DNA from: Posidonia oceanica
Lineage: Eukaryota; Streptophyta; Magnoliopsida; Alismatales; Posidoniaceae
Length of the DNA stretch: 64,000 nt
NCBI GenBank assembly: GCA_037176725.1
Contig: JAZBRS010000049.1
Location: 32,046,001-32,110,000, forward strand
Direction: 5' to 3'
Below are positions 44,501-54,208 of this stretch, one piece after another (position 1 is the first letter of the stretch; each line of letters starts with the position of its first letter). The notes beneath the pieces were generated by a model. It saw only the letters and a program-made list of their open reading frames with translations, made no database searches and was not told where the DNA came from. The translations under genes and the position numbers were made by a program.

Positions 44501-45851
44501 CTACAATTTCTGTCTTTTTGAAGGAAATTCAATGAACAATTTAGGACGCACGCCCTCGTACCAAGCGTCATAAGTTGCCAGAGAGATGGCTTCACGGTCC
44601 GCGTTCGAGTTCTCCCATGCAGAAAGGACTCGGTTTCGCCCCTTCCCGTCCCAAGTACCAGCCTGATAGAAGACCTGGATGATGTCTCCAGGGTTGTCCC
44701 TCAAGCACGGGAGAATCATATCAAAGAAGCACGGTAAGGGAGGTATAGCCTGAGGAGTACCCAGCATTGAGAAGCATCGCTGAGGGTTGTACCTCACAAA
44801 CTCGGTCGCCCCAACCAGCGTTAGGAAATACTCCGGGTCAAACACTGTCCTGAAAGACGAGGGGGGACTGAAGGAGTCCATCTGGGACTTGACCTCGCAA
44901 GCGCATAAACGGAGAATGAGCTCCTCCAAGGGAATGCTAGCATCAAGAGCAGGCAGAAGAAAATGCTCCTCCAGCCAGTGCAGAACTAGAAACGGCGAGC
45001 CAAAGAATGGCCCCCTGAGGCAGGCACTGGATAAGCCTCGGATGGTAAAAGCCAAAACAGACTGACTCAAACATTTCTTCGGGTTGCGCACGCAGATACA
45101 CATGAGCTCAGCATGGTAGGCAGTAATAGTCAGAGCTTCATTTGGGAAGAGTACCAGTCCCCCGATCAAAATAAAGACGCATTCCAGTCGCGCTGTTTCC
45201 AGAAAAACTTCCACAAGGAGGAGAGTTTGATACAGCCATCCAGCACTAGGTCCTTCGGCACAACAATAGAGCCGAAGATGCGCTTTAAGAGAGAAAAAGA
45301 GCCTACCACCCCGATTGGCAAAAGGTAGGCATCCCTGTAGTAAATGGACGAGTCGGCATGTCGAGTACCTAGGAGGGCGCTCACCTCCTCCAAAAGAATG
45401 GTCAATTCCCCCGAAGAAGAAAAGAACGTGTGAGTCAATGGATTCCACAGCCCACAGAGGCTAAAGAGCACCTTCCAGTCAACAGGCTGCCGCAGCTGGC
45501 GAAGGGCCTGACAGAGACCAGCCTCCTCCAAACGCTCCCGATACTTCTTCAAAGCCCAAGAGCGGAATTGTTGAACCCAGTCCAATTGATACACTTTCGA
45601 GTCATGGTCGTTGTTGGCAGAAGATAGGGGCTATAAAGTAAGGAAAAATCAGCAGAAGTACGAGAATGGGAGTATGGGGAAATGATGAAAACAGGGAGTA
45701 CCTTCTCATGCACCAACAGGTTCGCCAAATGATTGGGTATAGCCTCCAGCCGGAGTTGCACCATGTCAGAAGGAGAGGAGAAGACGGCCACCTGGAAAGC
45801 ATGACGTGGGATATCACTCAAATCCATGAGGAGAAGCACAAGCCCTAGCAA
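44501..45851 (-). pseudogene. Antisense ORF C of INNER, DUF7745-like (two exons, frameshifted)
   Basis: Exon 1 (from Met at 45851 or 45827, MDLSDIPRHAFQVAVFSSPS) ends at 45702 with a GTACTC donor. Exon 2 opens after TTTATAG near 45632 with PLSSANNDHDSKVYQLDWVQ. The core reads LCGLWNPLTHTFFSSSGELT then ILLEEVSALLGTRHADSS, the counterpart of ORF A. A frameshift near 45200 moves the reading to VEVFLETARLECVFILIGGL and on to KLFIEFPSKRQKL at 44501. The shared exon-1/exon-2 phase and the sequence ECVFILIGGLVLFPNEAL versus LLVCLHLLIGGLILFVTKDF show common descent with ORF A. Function unknown. Confidence 0.75.
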
Positions 45852-46196
45852 GCAAAAATCAATAAGGGAAGGAAGATAAATGTTTGAACTACAAGATTCA
45901 AGCCAAGAGGAGGTCTAATATAGGCCATGGAGCCTTCATCAGAATGGAAACCCAAAGAAAATTGGAGATTTACTGCCAAAACGGTGGTGCCCGAACAGGA
46001 AAGACAGCAGCTTGTCTCACGATGTTATACGCGGCCGCAATGCCGTCCAACGTTAGCCGCAGTTCGTCAGGCGTCCAACGTTGAACGCTAACAATCAAGC
46101 GTCCAACAAGTCAAAGCAGAATTAAGAGCAGAACAGCAAGAGCCCCGGAGCACAACCAGGTCAACAAAGCAAGCAAAGCCAAAGAAGTATCCTTTT
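45852..46196. other. Upstream region of antisense ORF C, with hairpin units
   Basis: 46020-46107 carries GTTATACGCGGCCGC / GCCGTCCAACG, GTTAGCCGCAGTTCG / GGCGTCCAACG and GTTGAACGCT / AGCGTCCAAC. No coding sequence recognised. It abuts the first 3' tandem array. Confidence 0.65.
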
Positions 46197-46925
46197 CGAC
46201 TCCCTTGGGCCATCCCCTAGGCACGTCATGTTTTTATTTTCGACTCCCTTGGGCCATCCCCTAGGCACGTCATTTTTTATTTTTCGACTCCCTGGGGCCA
46301 TCCCCTCGGCACGTCATGTTTTTATTTTCGACTCCCTTGGGCCATCCCCTAGGCACGTCATGTTTTTATTTTCGACTGCCTTGGGCCATCCCCTAGGCAC
46401 GTCATGTTTTTATTTTCGACTGCCTTGGGCCATCCCCTAGGCACGTCATGTTTTTTTATTTTCGACTCCCTTGGGCCAACCCCTAGGCACGTCATGTTTT
46501 TATTTTCGACTCCCTTGGGCCATCCCCTAGGCACGTCATGTTTTTATTTCGACTCCCTTGGGCCATCCCCTAGGCATGTCATGTTTTTATTTTCGACTGC
46601 CTTGGGCCATCCCCTAGGCACGTCATGTTTTTATTTTCGACTCCCTTGGGCCATCCCCTAGGCACGTCATGTTTTTTTATTTTCGACTCCCTTGGGCGAA
46701 CCCCTAGGCACGTCATGTTTTTATTTTCGACTCCCTTGGGCCATCCCCTAGGCACGTCATGTTTTTATTTCGACTCCCTTGGGCCATCCCCTAGGCATGT
46801 CATGTTTTACTTTTCGACTCCCTTGGGCCATCTCCTAAGCACGTCATGTTGTTATTTTCGACCCCCTTGGCAATCCCCTTGGCATGTCATGTTTTTATTT
46901 CCGCCTCCCTTGGGTAATCCCCTCA
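46197..46925. repeat. 3' tandem array of INNER: ~44-bp CGACTCCCTTGGGCCATCCC units
   Basis: About sixteen units, each CGACTCCCTTGGGCCATCCC then CTAGGCACGTCATG plus a T-rich spacer. The long open frames here (SLGPSPRHVMFLF-type) are translations of the repeat. The array lies between the antisense ORFs and the 3' LTR, the known hypervariable zone of Tat elements. Confidence 0.9.
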
Positions 46926-46929
46926 GCAA

Positions 46930-47525
46930 ATCTGAAAGAACCCCGGAGCACAACCAAGATAACAAAGCAAACCAATCAAAGAAAGATCCCCGGAGCATAA
47001 CCGGGATAACAAAGCAAACCTACCAAGAAAAGATCCCCGGAGCATAACCGGGACATCAAAGCAAAGATCCCCGGAGTACAACCGGGACACCAAAGCAAGA
47101 TCCCAGGAGCTTAACCAGGACATCAAAGCCAAGAACCCCGGAGCATAACCAGGACATTAAAGCAAAGAACCCCGGAGCATAACCGGGACATCAAAGCAAA
47201 GATCCCCGGAGCATAACCGGGACACCAAAGCAAGAACCCCAGAGCATAACTGGGACATCAAAGCAAAGATCCCCGGAGCATAACTGAGACACCAAAGCAA
47301 GATCCCTGGAGCATAACCAGGACACCAAAGCAAAGATCCCCGGAGCATAACCGAGACATCAAAGTAAACCCCAGAGCACAACCGGACAAACAAAGCAAGC
47401 CAATCAAAAGCAGGTACCCCGGAGCACAACCGGACAACAATGCAAACCCCAGAGCACAACTAGACAAACAAAGCAAAACCAATCAGCAGAAAGATCCCCG
47501 GAGCATAATCGGGTCAACAAAGCAA
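46930..47525. repeat. 3' tandem array of INNER: ~35-bp units with CCCGG...CCGGG hairpin
   Basis: About sixteen units of GATCCCCGGAGCATAACCGG plus GACACCAAAGCAA. CCCGG and CCGGG are inverted around AGCATAA or AGCACAA. Units with CAGAGC...ACTGGG lose pairing. OUTER has the same array at 52672-53235. Confidence 0.88.
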
Positions 47526-47529
47526 AGCC

Positions 47530-47900
47530 AACAGTATTAGTGAACCCATTGTTCACTAACTCCCGGGTCAGAAGATGATGGTCCCCACCGAGAATGTAGG
47601 CAACATTCAATGAAAAGACACTTGATTCTGACGAATAACGCCAACGGTATCGATGGACTCATTGTTCATTGATTCCGGGTCACGAGATGACGGTCTCTGT
47701 CGAGAATGTAGGCAACATTCAATGAAAGGACACCTAATTGTGACGAATAGAGCCAACGTGGTCGGCAGAGAAGAGGTCATTTCCCTTTTTGCTTGGGAGC
47801 ATCATGGGCCTCTCGCTCACCAACCCGCATATCATGAGACGATGGTCCCCTGGGAGAGTGTAGGCTACACTCGAGGAAAGGGCACCTGATCATGACAAAT
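47530..47900. repeat. Three diverged ~115-bp units in the INNER 3' region
   Basis: Each unit contains a CATTGTTCACTAAC-like word, GATGATGGTCCC or GATGACGGTCTC, GAGAATGTAGGCAACATTCA and a GACACTTGATTCTGAC-like end. OUTER carries the same set at 53240-53610. Conservation between the two elements suggests a retained cis function. Confidence 0.78.
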
Positions 47901-48129
47901 TGCATTCACGCATGTGTCAGTCCGCCTTGGGTGGTGAGAATAATTCCTGAGCCAATTCGGTATACAAATTAAAGCCAGCGATGATGGAGGAACCTCATTA
48001 CCTAGGGTCATGCATTGCATATCATGACCCCTTTTTGCATTCCCGTCAGCACGCATCCATGCATAGCGCATTGTATTGCATTTGCATTGTACTGCATTCG
48101 CATTGAGTGGTCGTCGGAATCATTAGCTA

Positions 48130-48380
48130 TCCATCCTGTTAGTTTGACCCCTGTGGGCAATCTCCGTGGCATGTCTTTTAGTTTGACCCCCGTGGGCAAT
48201 CCCCGTGGCATGTGTTTTAGTTTGACCCCCATGGGCAATCGCCGTGGCATGTCTTTTAGTTTGACCCTTGCGGGCCATCCCCGCGGCAGTGTCCTTTAGT
48301 TTGACCCCCGCGGGCCATCCCCGCGGCATGTCGTTAGTTTGTTCCCCTCGGGCAATCCCCCTGGCCGTGTTTCTTTAGCC
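48130..48380. repeat. Tandem array with paired half-units in the INNER 3' region
   Basis: Six units of about 43 bp: AGTTTGACCCC, then GTGGGCAATCCCCGTGGCA, then TGTCTTTT. The two halves of a unit share their variable dinucleotides (GTGG/GTGG, GCGG/GCGG, near-match CTCGG/CCTGG). OUTER has six similar units at 53830-54065. The region before it (48010-48110) is rich in GCATTGCAT words. Confidence 0.8.
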
Positions 48381-48519
48381 GACCCTCTTTGTATCCCGTC
48401 CAAGTCTGGTGGTAGTAGGCATTGGATTTCATTTAGGACCCCCAGGTAGCGCCACACAGGGGTATCGTCTCACCTTGTAGATAGCTTCGTGCCGAAGCCA
48501 TCTTCAAGGAGGGGCAATC
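48381..48519 (+). promoter_or_regulatory. Pre-LTR conserved segment and polypurine tract of INNER
   Basis: CCGACCCTCTTTGTATCCCG at 48378 to CTTCAAGGAGGGGCAATC at 48502-48519. The same segment precedes the OUTER 3' LTR (54067-54208). AAGGAGGGGCAA is the likely plus-strand primer. Confidence 0.8.
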
Positions 48520-49921
48520 TGTAGATACCCTGTTTTGGCACTCCCTTCATGTTAGGTTAGTCTCTTGCATTAGGTCGCTCTTAGAAGCCTTCCACCCATT
48601 CCTGAATGTCTCACTTGTGCCAAATGTTCCCCTCAAAGTCCAAAATGCTATCCTTATCTAAGCCCCAAATGTCGGCAACCTGAGTGTGCTTCACGTCCTG
48701 ACCAAATTTGGAAGTTAAACTGATTAAGGGTGTTATCCGCTGGCTTCTCAGCGTACAACGTTGGCCACTGGTTCTCCAGTGGCTAACATTGGCCGCTGGT
48801 TTTCCAGCGTCTAATGTGGCAACCCAGTCAGCCCAAAGCTTTCCTTATTTGGCCTAATCCAGAAATCATGTTTTTGCCTTCTTTGGAACCTGTTGACCGG
48901 TCAAAGCCATCAAAGCCGAGTTTAATCACACTTAAAGACTCATTAATTGGAGAATCTTCTCTGATCCTGGCAGTTATGCCTTGGAGGTCGTTATACGCGG
49001 GTACTCTCGCTTATAACGTTACATGCTGGTTTTCCAGCGTATAACACTTCTAAAACAGGAAACTCTGCTGACTTGGCATTTGTGTCCTTTTTTGTTCCTC
49101 CCCTGCTTCTATAAAAGCAGGGGTACCCCCATAGAGTTCAAGGCCGGAATTTTGAGAGAGAAAAGGAGTTGAGGAACTTTTGGAACTCACACGCTCTTGA
49201 GATTAAAAATCTTAGAGAAATGAGGTCCTTAAGAATTGAAAAAGAAAAGAGAGATTTTGAAAGAAGGAGAGTCTTCGAAAAGCTTGAGGATTCTTTTGTC
49301 GTTGTTGGCTTCATGTCACCATAGTTTGCACCTTGTGCATAGACAGAGGGGACTCTATTTCGTTTGTTTCCTTTTCATTTCTGATATCACATGTTTAATT
49401 CCGTAGCATAATCAAGCATTTTTATTTCAAGTTCATATATTGTTTTAGCTAGGCATACATCTCTATTAGTTGCAATCGGAGGGATCAAACCCCTCGGGTA
49501 CGTATCTCACTACGCTTTCTTTATTTTCTTTTCTACTAATTCTGGATAGGTTACTACACATATTGATACATCTTTATATTGTTTTGTTTGTTTTGCTTGC
49601 TAACGTTTGTCATACAAGGAGGAAGAAGGAAGAAAGAGCTCACCAAGCACGAGCACCCTTGAGCAACGCTGGCGTTGTCCCGAGGTAACTGAACCCGTAA
49701 CCACATTACAACTCCCCAAATGCGTCTCGAGGGCCGGCGAAAGCGAACCGAGAGTGGCGATCACACTGATTCCATCACACGTGGAGTGACGGAGTCAGAT
49801 ACAAAAAAGGGGACCCCGAGAAAGAAGAAGATAGAGCGAGCAAGAGAGCCAAAAGAAGCCTCTTCCTCCCCCAAACCTCCTCATCTCTCTTCTTCACCTC
49901 ACCCAAAACCCCATATCCACA
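48520..49921 (+). repeat. INNER 3' LTR (1402 bp)
   Basis: Same length as the 5' LTR. Three abutting 28-nt hairpins lie at 48732-48759, 48760-48787 and 48788-48815 (arms GTTATCCGCTG, GTTGGCCACTGG, ATTGGCCGCTGG with their partners), and a pair near 48988-49047. The TATA palindrome is at 49100-49123 with perfect 9-nt arms. It ends CCATATCCACA. Confidence 0.93.
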
Positions 49922-49926
49922 GCGGG
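49922..49926. repeat. TSD (GCGGG) of INNER, right copy
   Basis: Repeats 20149-20153. Confidence 0.95.
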
Positions 49927-51251
49927 AACTACCATCGGAGAACTTGAAGAGCACAGTGTACAAGAACGACAGGCTCGCGGCTCCCCAAGCGTACTGCCCT
50001 ACCCGATCTAAGTCGGCAAGCAGGGGCAGGAACACTACCGAAACCCACAAGGTAGCGTGGCTGAATAGCAGGTCCCCAAACAGAACTAAAAGGAAAGCGC
50101 GGAGCTGCTGATCGGCGTCCTCCCCAAGCTCCATCGCTGTCTCTCGGGAGTCCTCGACGCATTGAACCGCCAAGGTAGTAACAAAAAGGCGGGGCCCGTA
50201 CATGACGACCCTCCTCCCCACCAACTCCGCCATCATAGAGGAGTAGTCGGAGTGTACTGGACCAGTCACCAGACGTCACGTCACCCGTAGGCCAGTCAGC
50301 CGGGCCATGTCCTCCAGAGAAAGGACGAACTCGCCAACTTGGGACATGAACGAGCTCGTATGAGGGTGGTAGCGCTCTACTGTAGACTCCAGAAGTCCCA
50401 ACTCAAGCTGGAAGAGAGGAATGGACAGGAAGTGTCCAAACCCCATCTGCCGAAGCCGCTCGTGCTGGAAAGGCTCCAACATCCGGTAGCACCTGAGGAC
50501 CTGACCCCAGTGACAGCGCACAACGGCGGGAGCCCGACTCTGCAAGAGAGAAGAATTGTCAGACAAAGTTCACAAAAATAATTTTTGAAATTGAATGGAA
50601 ATGTGGTTACCTGTCCCCTAGCCGCCAGTGTAGCTACCGCAAGCTCGGCCCAGGCCGCATCCCTGCGCGGTGCCGAAGCCTGCACCTCGTCGTGGGGTAT
50701 GTGAGCCTGCGTAAAATCTGGAGGAGCACCAGCATCGCCCTCTGCCTCTCGTCGAACAAAGTCCTGGATGCTCACGTACTAGCCGTCATCCTCAACCATC
50801 CCGGCAGCAGCAGCGGCAATCGCCTCGGGAACTACCTCCTCCGACCCCGACTCCTCTGAATCCTCGCCGAGAGTGGCTGAAGAATTGGAATCCTCCGAGC
50901 CACCAGAGGCGCTCGTCGCCTCAGTCTCCACGGCACAAGCCGCCACCTCAGGCACGTCCGTCGGTGCCGCTGCCTCGGGCACGTCTGCCGGTGCCGCCGC
51001 CTCGGGCACGTCTGCCAGTGCCACCACCTCCTCTGTCATCCCAACTGCTGGCACCTCCTTCGACATCCCAACCGCAGCTGCCTCCGTCATCCCAACTGCC
51101 GGCGCCTCCTCCACCATCCTGACTGCCTCCAGCACCCTCACCGGAGTCGGCTCAGACTCACCGGACGTCAACAGGCCCTCCCCCCTTCGTGCCAACTTCT
51201 TTGGCCTCATGTAAGCTTTACCAAATCTCAGCATAAACTGAAAAGGACCCA
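49927..51251 (-). pseudogene. Plant mobile domain plus coiled-coil gene, copy 2, 5' part (antisense gene of OUTER)
   Basis: Upstream half of the gene interrupted by INNER. Exon 1 starts MGPFQFMLRFGKAYMRPKKL near 51251 and contains a repeated Ala/Val/Pro segment (VGMTEEV, ADVPEAAAP, TDVPEVAAC). An in-frame TAG follows EDDG near 50779, then YVSIQDFVRREAEGD to ATLAARGQ at a donor near 50610. Exon 2 (about 50540 on) carries MGFGHFLSIPLFQLELGLLE, GEFVLSLEDMARLTGLRVT with a TGA at about 50278, DQQLRAFLLVLFGDLLFSH and DRVGQYAWGAASLSFLY, to SDGSSR, where INNER is inserted. Exon phases equal those of copies 1 and 3. Confidence 0.8.
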
Positions 51252-51836
51252 ATAGAGGTCAAAACACTATCTGGAATGACGAGGAGGAGGAAGGGAAGAA
51301 AGGAAAACATGCTCACCAGAACTGAAGGTCGCAGTTGGTTACTCGCCGAAATATGCACTGCTGCTGCAACTGCACCCTAGTACCGACTGTCAGAGCCGTC
51401 GAACGGGTGAGCTGCCTCATGCCGGAAGAAGCTCGGAGACTCAGAAGGAATCGCCGCCGTCGTCAAAGAAGAAGAGAAAGGAGAGTAGTGAGCGGGAAAG
51501 TGAGGAAGAAAAGCAGACAGGACTGTTAAGGGTCCCGACGCGTTGGACGCTACAGTGGTTTGCGTCATACCTTGGACGTAGTAAAGAATAGCGTCGTACA
51601 CCCAGATGACAGCTTAGATGTTGGACACAATATATTCTAGCGTCATATGTTGGACGCAGAAGAGTGTAGCGTCCAATACTTCAGAAGCAACTTAAAATGC
51701 TGAATTTTGCCAGAAAGCCTCCAAATCAATTTTCTTCCAATTCCAGAGGTTTCTACAAGCTAGAGTGCACATGGAAATGAGGCCGTCATGATTTCCGAAC
51801 CCTCGGAGCACCACCGGGTCAACAAAGCGAAGCCAA
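51252..51836. other. Upstream region of the OUTER antisense gene, with hairpin units
   Basis: 51540-51598 holds GTTGGACGCTACAGT... GCGTCATACC and TTGGACGTA... AGCGTCGTACACC. 51619-51680 holds GTTGGACACAA... AGCGTCATATGTTGGACGCA... AGCGTCCAATAC. This is the same family and the same border position as in INNER. No further coding recognised. Confidence 0.65.
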
Positions 51837-52045
51837 AGAAGTATCCTTTTATTCCCTTGGGCAACCCCCTCGGCGTGTTTTATTTCAGTTTTTCCTTGGG
51901 CCACCCCCCCTCGGCGTGTTTTATTTCAGTTTCTCCTTGGGTAACCCCCTTGGCGTGTTTTATTTTAGTTTTTCCTTGGGCGATCCCCTCGGCGTGTTTT
52001 ATTTCAGTTTTTCCTTGGGCAACCCCCTCGGCGAGTCTTTTAAAT
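51837..52045. repeat. OUTER 3' array: ~39-bp CCTTGGGC...CTCGGCGTGTTTTAT units
   Basis: Five units of CCTTGGGCAACCCCCTCGGC plus GTGTTTTATTTCAGTTTT. It is related in style to the 46197-46925 array of INNER. Confidence 0.85.
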
Positions 52046-52065
52046 TTTAGTTCTATCCCTTTAAC

Positions 52066-52500
52066 CAACACCCGGAGGTCAATCCTTGAGTGTTGGACAA
52101 ATCCAGCTCGATCCTTAAGTGTTGGACAAATCCAACTCGATCCTTGAGTGTTGGATAAATGTAGCTCAATCCTTGAGTGTTGGACAAATCCAGCTCAATC
52201 CTTGAGTGTTGGACAAATCTAGCTCAATCCTTGAGTGTTGGACAAGTCCAGCTCAATCCTTGAGTGTTGGATAAGTCCAGCTCAATCCTTGAGTGTTGGA
52301 TAAATCCAGCTCAATCCTTGAGTGTTGGACAAATCTAGCTCAATCCTTGAGTGTTGGACAAGTCCAGCTCAATCCTTGAGTGTTGGATAAATCCAGCTCA
52401 ATCCTTGAGTGTTGGATAATCCAGCTCAATCCTTGGGTGTTGGATGTCTGATCCAGCTCATTTTCTCTGGGTGTTGGATGTTTGATCCAGCTCAAGTCTT
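52066..52500. repeat. OUTER 3' array: 29-30 bp CAATCCTTGAGTGTTGGA units
   Basis: About thirteen units of CTCAATCCTTGAGTGTTGGA plus CAAATCCAG. TGGA(C/T)AA(A/G)TCCA forms a short inverted repeat. INNER lacks this array, so it is specific to OUTER. Confidence 0.9.
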
Positions 52501-52507
52501 TTAAATG

Positions 52508-53235
52508 CTAGTTCGACCCCCTTGGGCAATCCCCTTGGCATGTCATATTTTTATTTTCGACCCCCTTGGGCAATCCCCTTGGCACGTCATGTTTTCGACT
52601 CCCTTGGGCAATCTCCTTGGCACGTCATGTTTTGTTTTTGACCCCCTTGGGCAATCCCCTCGGCAAGTCTGCAAAAGATCCCCGACGCATAACCGGGATA
52701 ACAAAGGAAACCAATCAAAAAAGATCCCCGAAGCATAACTGGGATACCAAAGCAAACCCCCGGAGCACAACCGGATAAACAAAGCAAGCCCCGGAGCACA
52801 ACCGGACAAACAAAGCAAGCCCTGGAGCATAACTGGGATACCAAAGCAAATCTCAGAGCATAACTGGGATACCAAAGCAAAAACCCTTGGAGCATAATCG
52901 GGATACTAAAGCAAACCCCCGGAGCACAACTGGATAAACAAAGCAAGCCCTGGAGCACAATCGGATGAACAAAGCAAGCCCCGGAGCACAACTGGATAAA
53001 TAAAGCAAGGAACCCCGGAGCATAACCGGGATACCAAAGCAAACCCCGGAGCACAATCGGGATAACAAAGCAAACCAATCAAAAGCAGGTACCCCGGAGC
53101 ACAACCGGATAAACAAAGCAAGTCCCGGAGCACAACCGGATAAACAAAGCAAACTCCAGAGCACAACCGAACAAACAAAGGAAAACAATCCAACAGCAGG
53201 TACCCCGGAGCACAACTGGGTCAACAAAGCAAAGC
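52508..53235. repeat. OUTER 3' arrays: CCCCTTGGGCAATCCCCTTGG units then CCCGG...CCGGG units
   Basis: 52508-52668 has four units of the CTTGGGCAATCCCCTTGGCA type. 52672-53235 has about seventeen units of CCCCGGAGCACAACCGGATA plus AACAAAGCAAG. Both arrays have counterparts in INNER, in the same order. Confidence 0.87.
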
Positions 53236-53239
53236 CAAC

Positions 53240-53610
53240 GGTATTAGTGAACCCACCGTTCACTAACTCCCGGGTCAGAAGATGATGGTCCCCGTCGAGA
53301 ATGTAGGCAACATTCAATGAAAGGACACTTGATTCTGACAAATGAAGCCAACGGTATTGATGGACTCATCGTTCATTAATTTCGGGTCACGAGATGACGG
53401 TCTCTGTCGAGAATGTAGGCAACATTAAATGAAAGGACACCTAATTGTGACAAATAGAGGCAACACGGCCGGTAGAGAAGAGATCATTTCCCTTTTTGCC
53501 TGGGAGCATCATGGACCTCTCACTCACCAACCCGCGTATCATGAGACGATGGTCCCCTAGGAGAGTGTAGGCTACACTCAAGGAAAGGGCACCTGATCAT
53601 GACAAATTGC
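53240..53610. repeat. Three diverged ~115-bp units in the OUTER 3' region
   Basis: Homologous unit by unit to 47530-47900 of INNER (GAGAATGTAGGCAACATTCA or ATTAAA, GATGATGGTCCC, GACACTTGATTCTGAC). Confidence 0.78.
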
Positions 53611-54208
53611 ATTCACGCATGCGTCAGTCCGCCTTGGGTGGTGAGAAAAATTCCTGAGCCAACCCGGTATACAAATTAAAGCCAGCAATGATGGAGGAAC
53701 CTCATTACCTAGGGTCATGCATTGCATATCATGACCCCCTCTTTCGCATTCCTATCAGCATGCATCCATGCATAGTGCATTGTATTGCATTCGCATTGAG
53801 TGGTCGTCGGAATCATTAGCTATCCATTTTTTAAGTTTGACCTCATGGGCAACCCCCGTGGCAGTGTCTTTAGTTTGACCCCCGCGGGCAATCCCCGTGG
53901 CATGTCGTTAGTTTGTCTCCCACGGGCAATCGCCGTGGCATGTCTTTTAGTTTGACCCCCGCGGGCAATCCCCGTGGCATGTCGTTAGTTTGACCCCCAC
54001 GGACAATCCCTGTGGCATGTCGTTAGTTTGTTCCCCTTGGGCAATCCCCTTGGCCGTGTTTCTTTAGCCGACCCTCTTTGTGTCCTGTCCAAGTCTGGTG
54101 GCAGCAGGCATTGGATTTCATTTAGGATCTCCAGGTAGCACCACACAGGGGTATCGTCTCGCCTTGTAGATAGCTTCGTGCCAAAGCCATCTTCAAGGAG
54201 GGGCAATC
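53611..54208 (+). other. OUTER pre-LTR region, paired half-unit array and polypurine tract
   Basis: 53720-53800 is GCATTGCAT-rich. 53830-54065 has six units with the CCCGTGGGCAATCCCCGTGG plan. 54067-54208 is the conserved pre-LTR segment ending CTTCAAGGAGGGGCAATC. Confidence 0.75.

Larger units (their letters stand above)
20154..49921 (+). mobile_element. INNER: Tat-like LTR retrotransposon with three antisense ORFs
   Basis: Both LTRs are 1402 bp (20154-21555, 48520-49921), with TSD GCGGG. Without the 5.7-kb insertion the element is about 24 kb. Sense genes are gag, two protease domains, RT (core deleted), RNase H and integrase; the second RNase H of archaeal type and the YPWNALHLKRYYP integrase tail place it in or near the Tat clade. 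Downstream on the minus strand are ORFs A (38759-40104), B (40869-44120) and C (44501-45851). Several stops, frameshifts and the RT deletion make it non-autonomous. By eye, the first 300 bp of the LTRs are about 95-97 percent identical, so the insertion is fairly recent. Confidence 0.92.

Noticed and set aside
46228..47047. Open frames rich in SLGPSPRHVMFLF and minus-strand CSGVCFDVPVMLRG
   Set aside because: Direct translations of the 44-bp and 35-bp arrays. The same holds for 52505-53341.
46197..47525. CRISPR-like regular repeats
   Set aside because: Units are contiguous and diverged without unique spacers of constant length, no cas-like genes are present, and the context is a plant LTR retrotransposon 3' region. 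They are tandem repeats.
49607..49947. Small ORFs in the LTR (for example MSYKEEEGRKSSPSTSTLEQR)
   Set aside because: They fall in the R/U5 part of the LTRs, occur in each LTR copy with frame changes, and have no conservation as protein.
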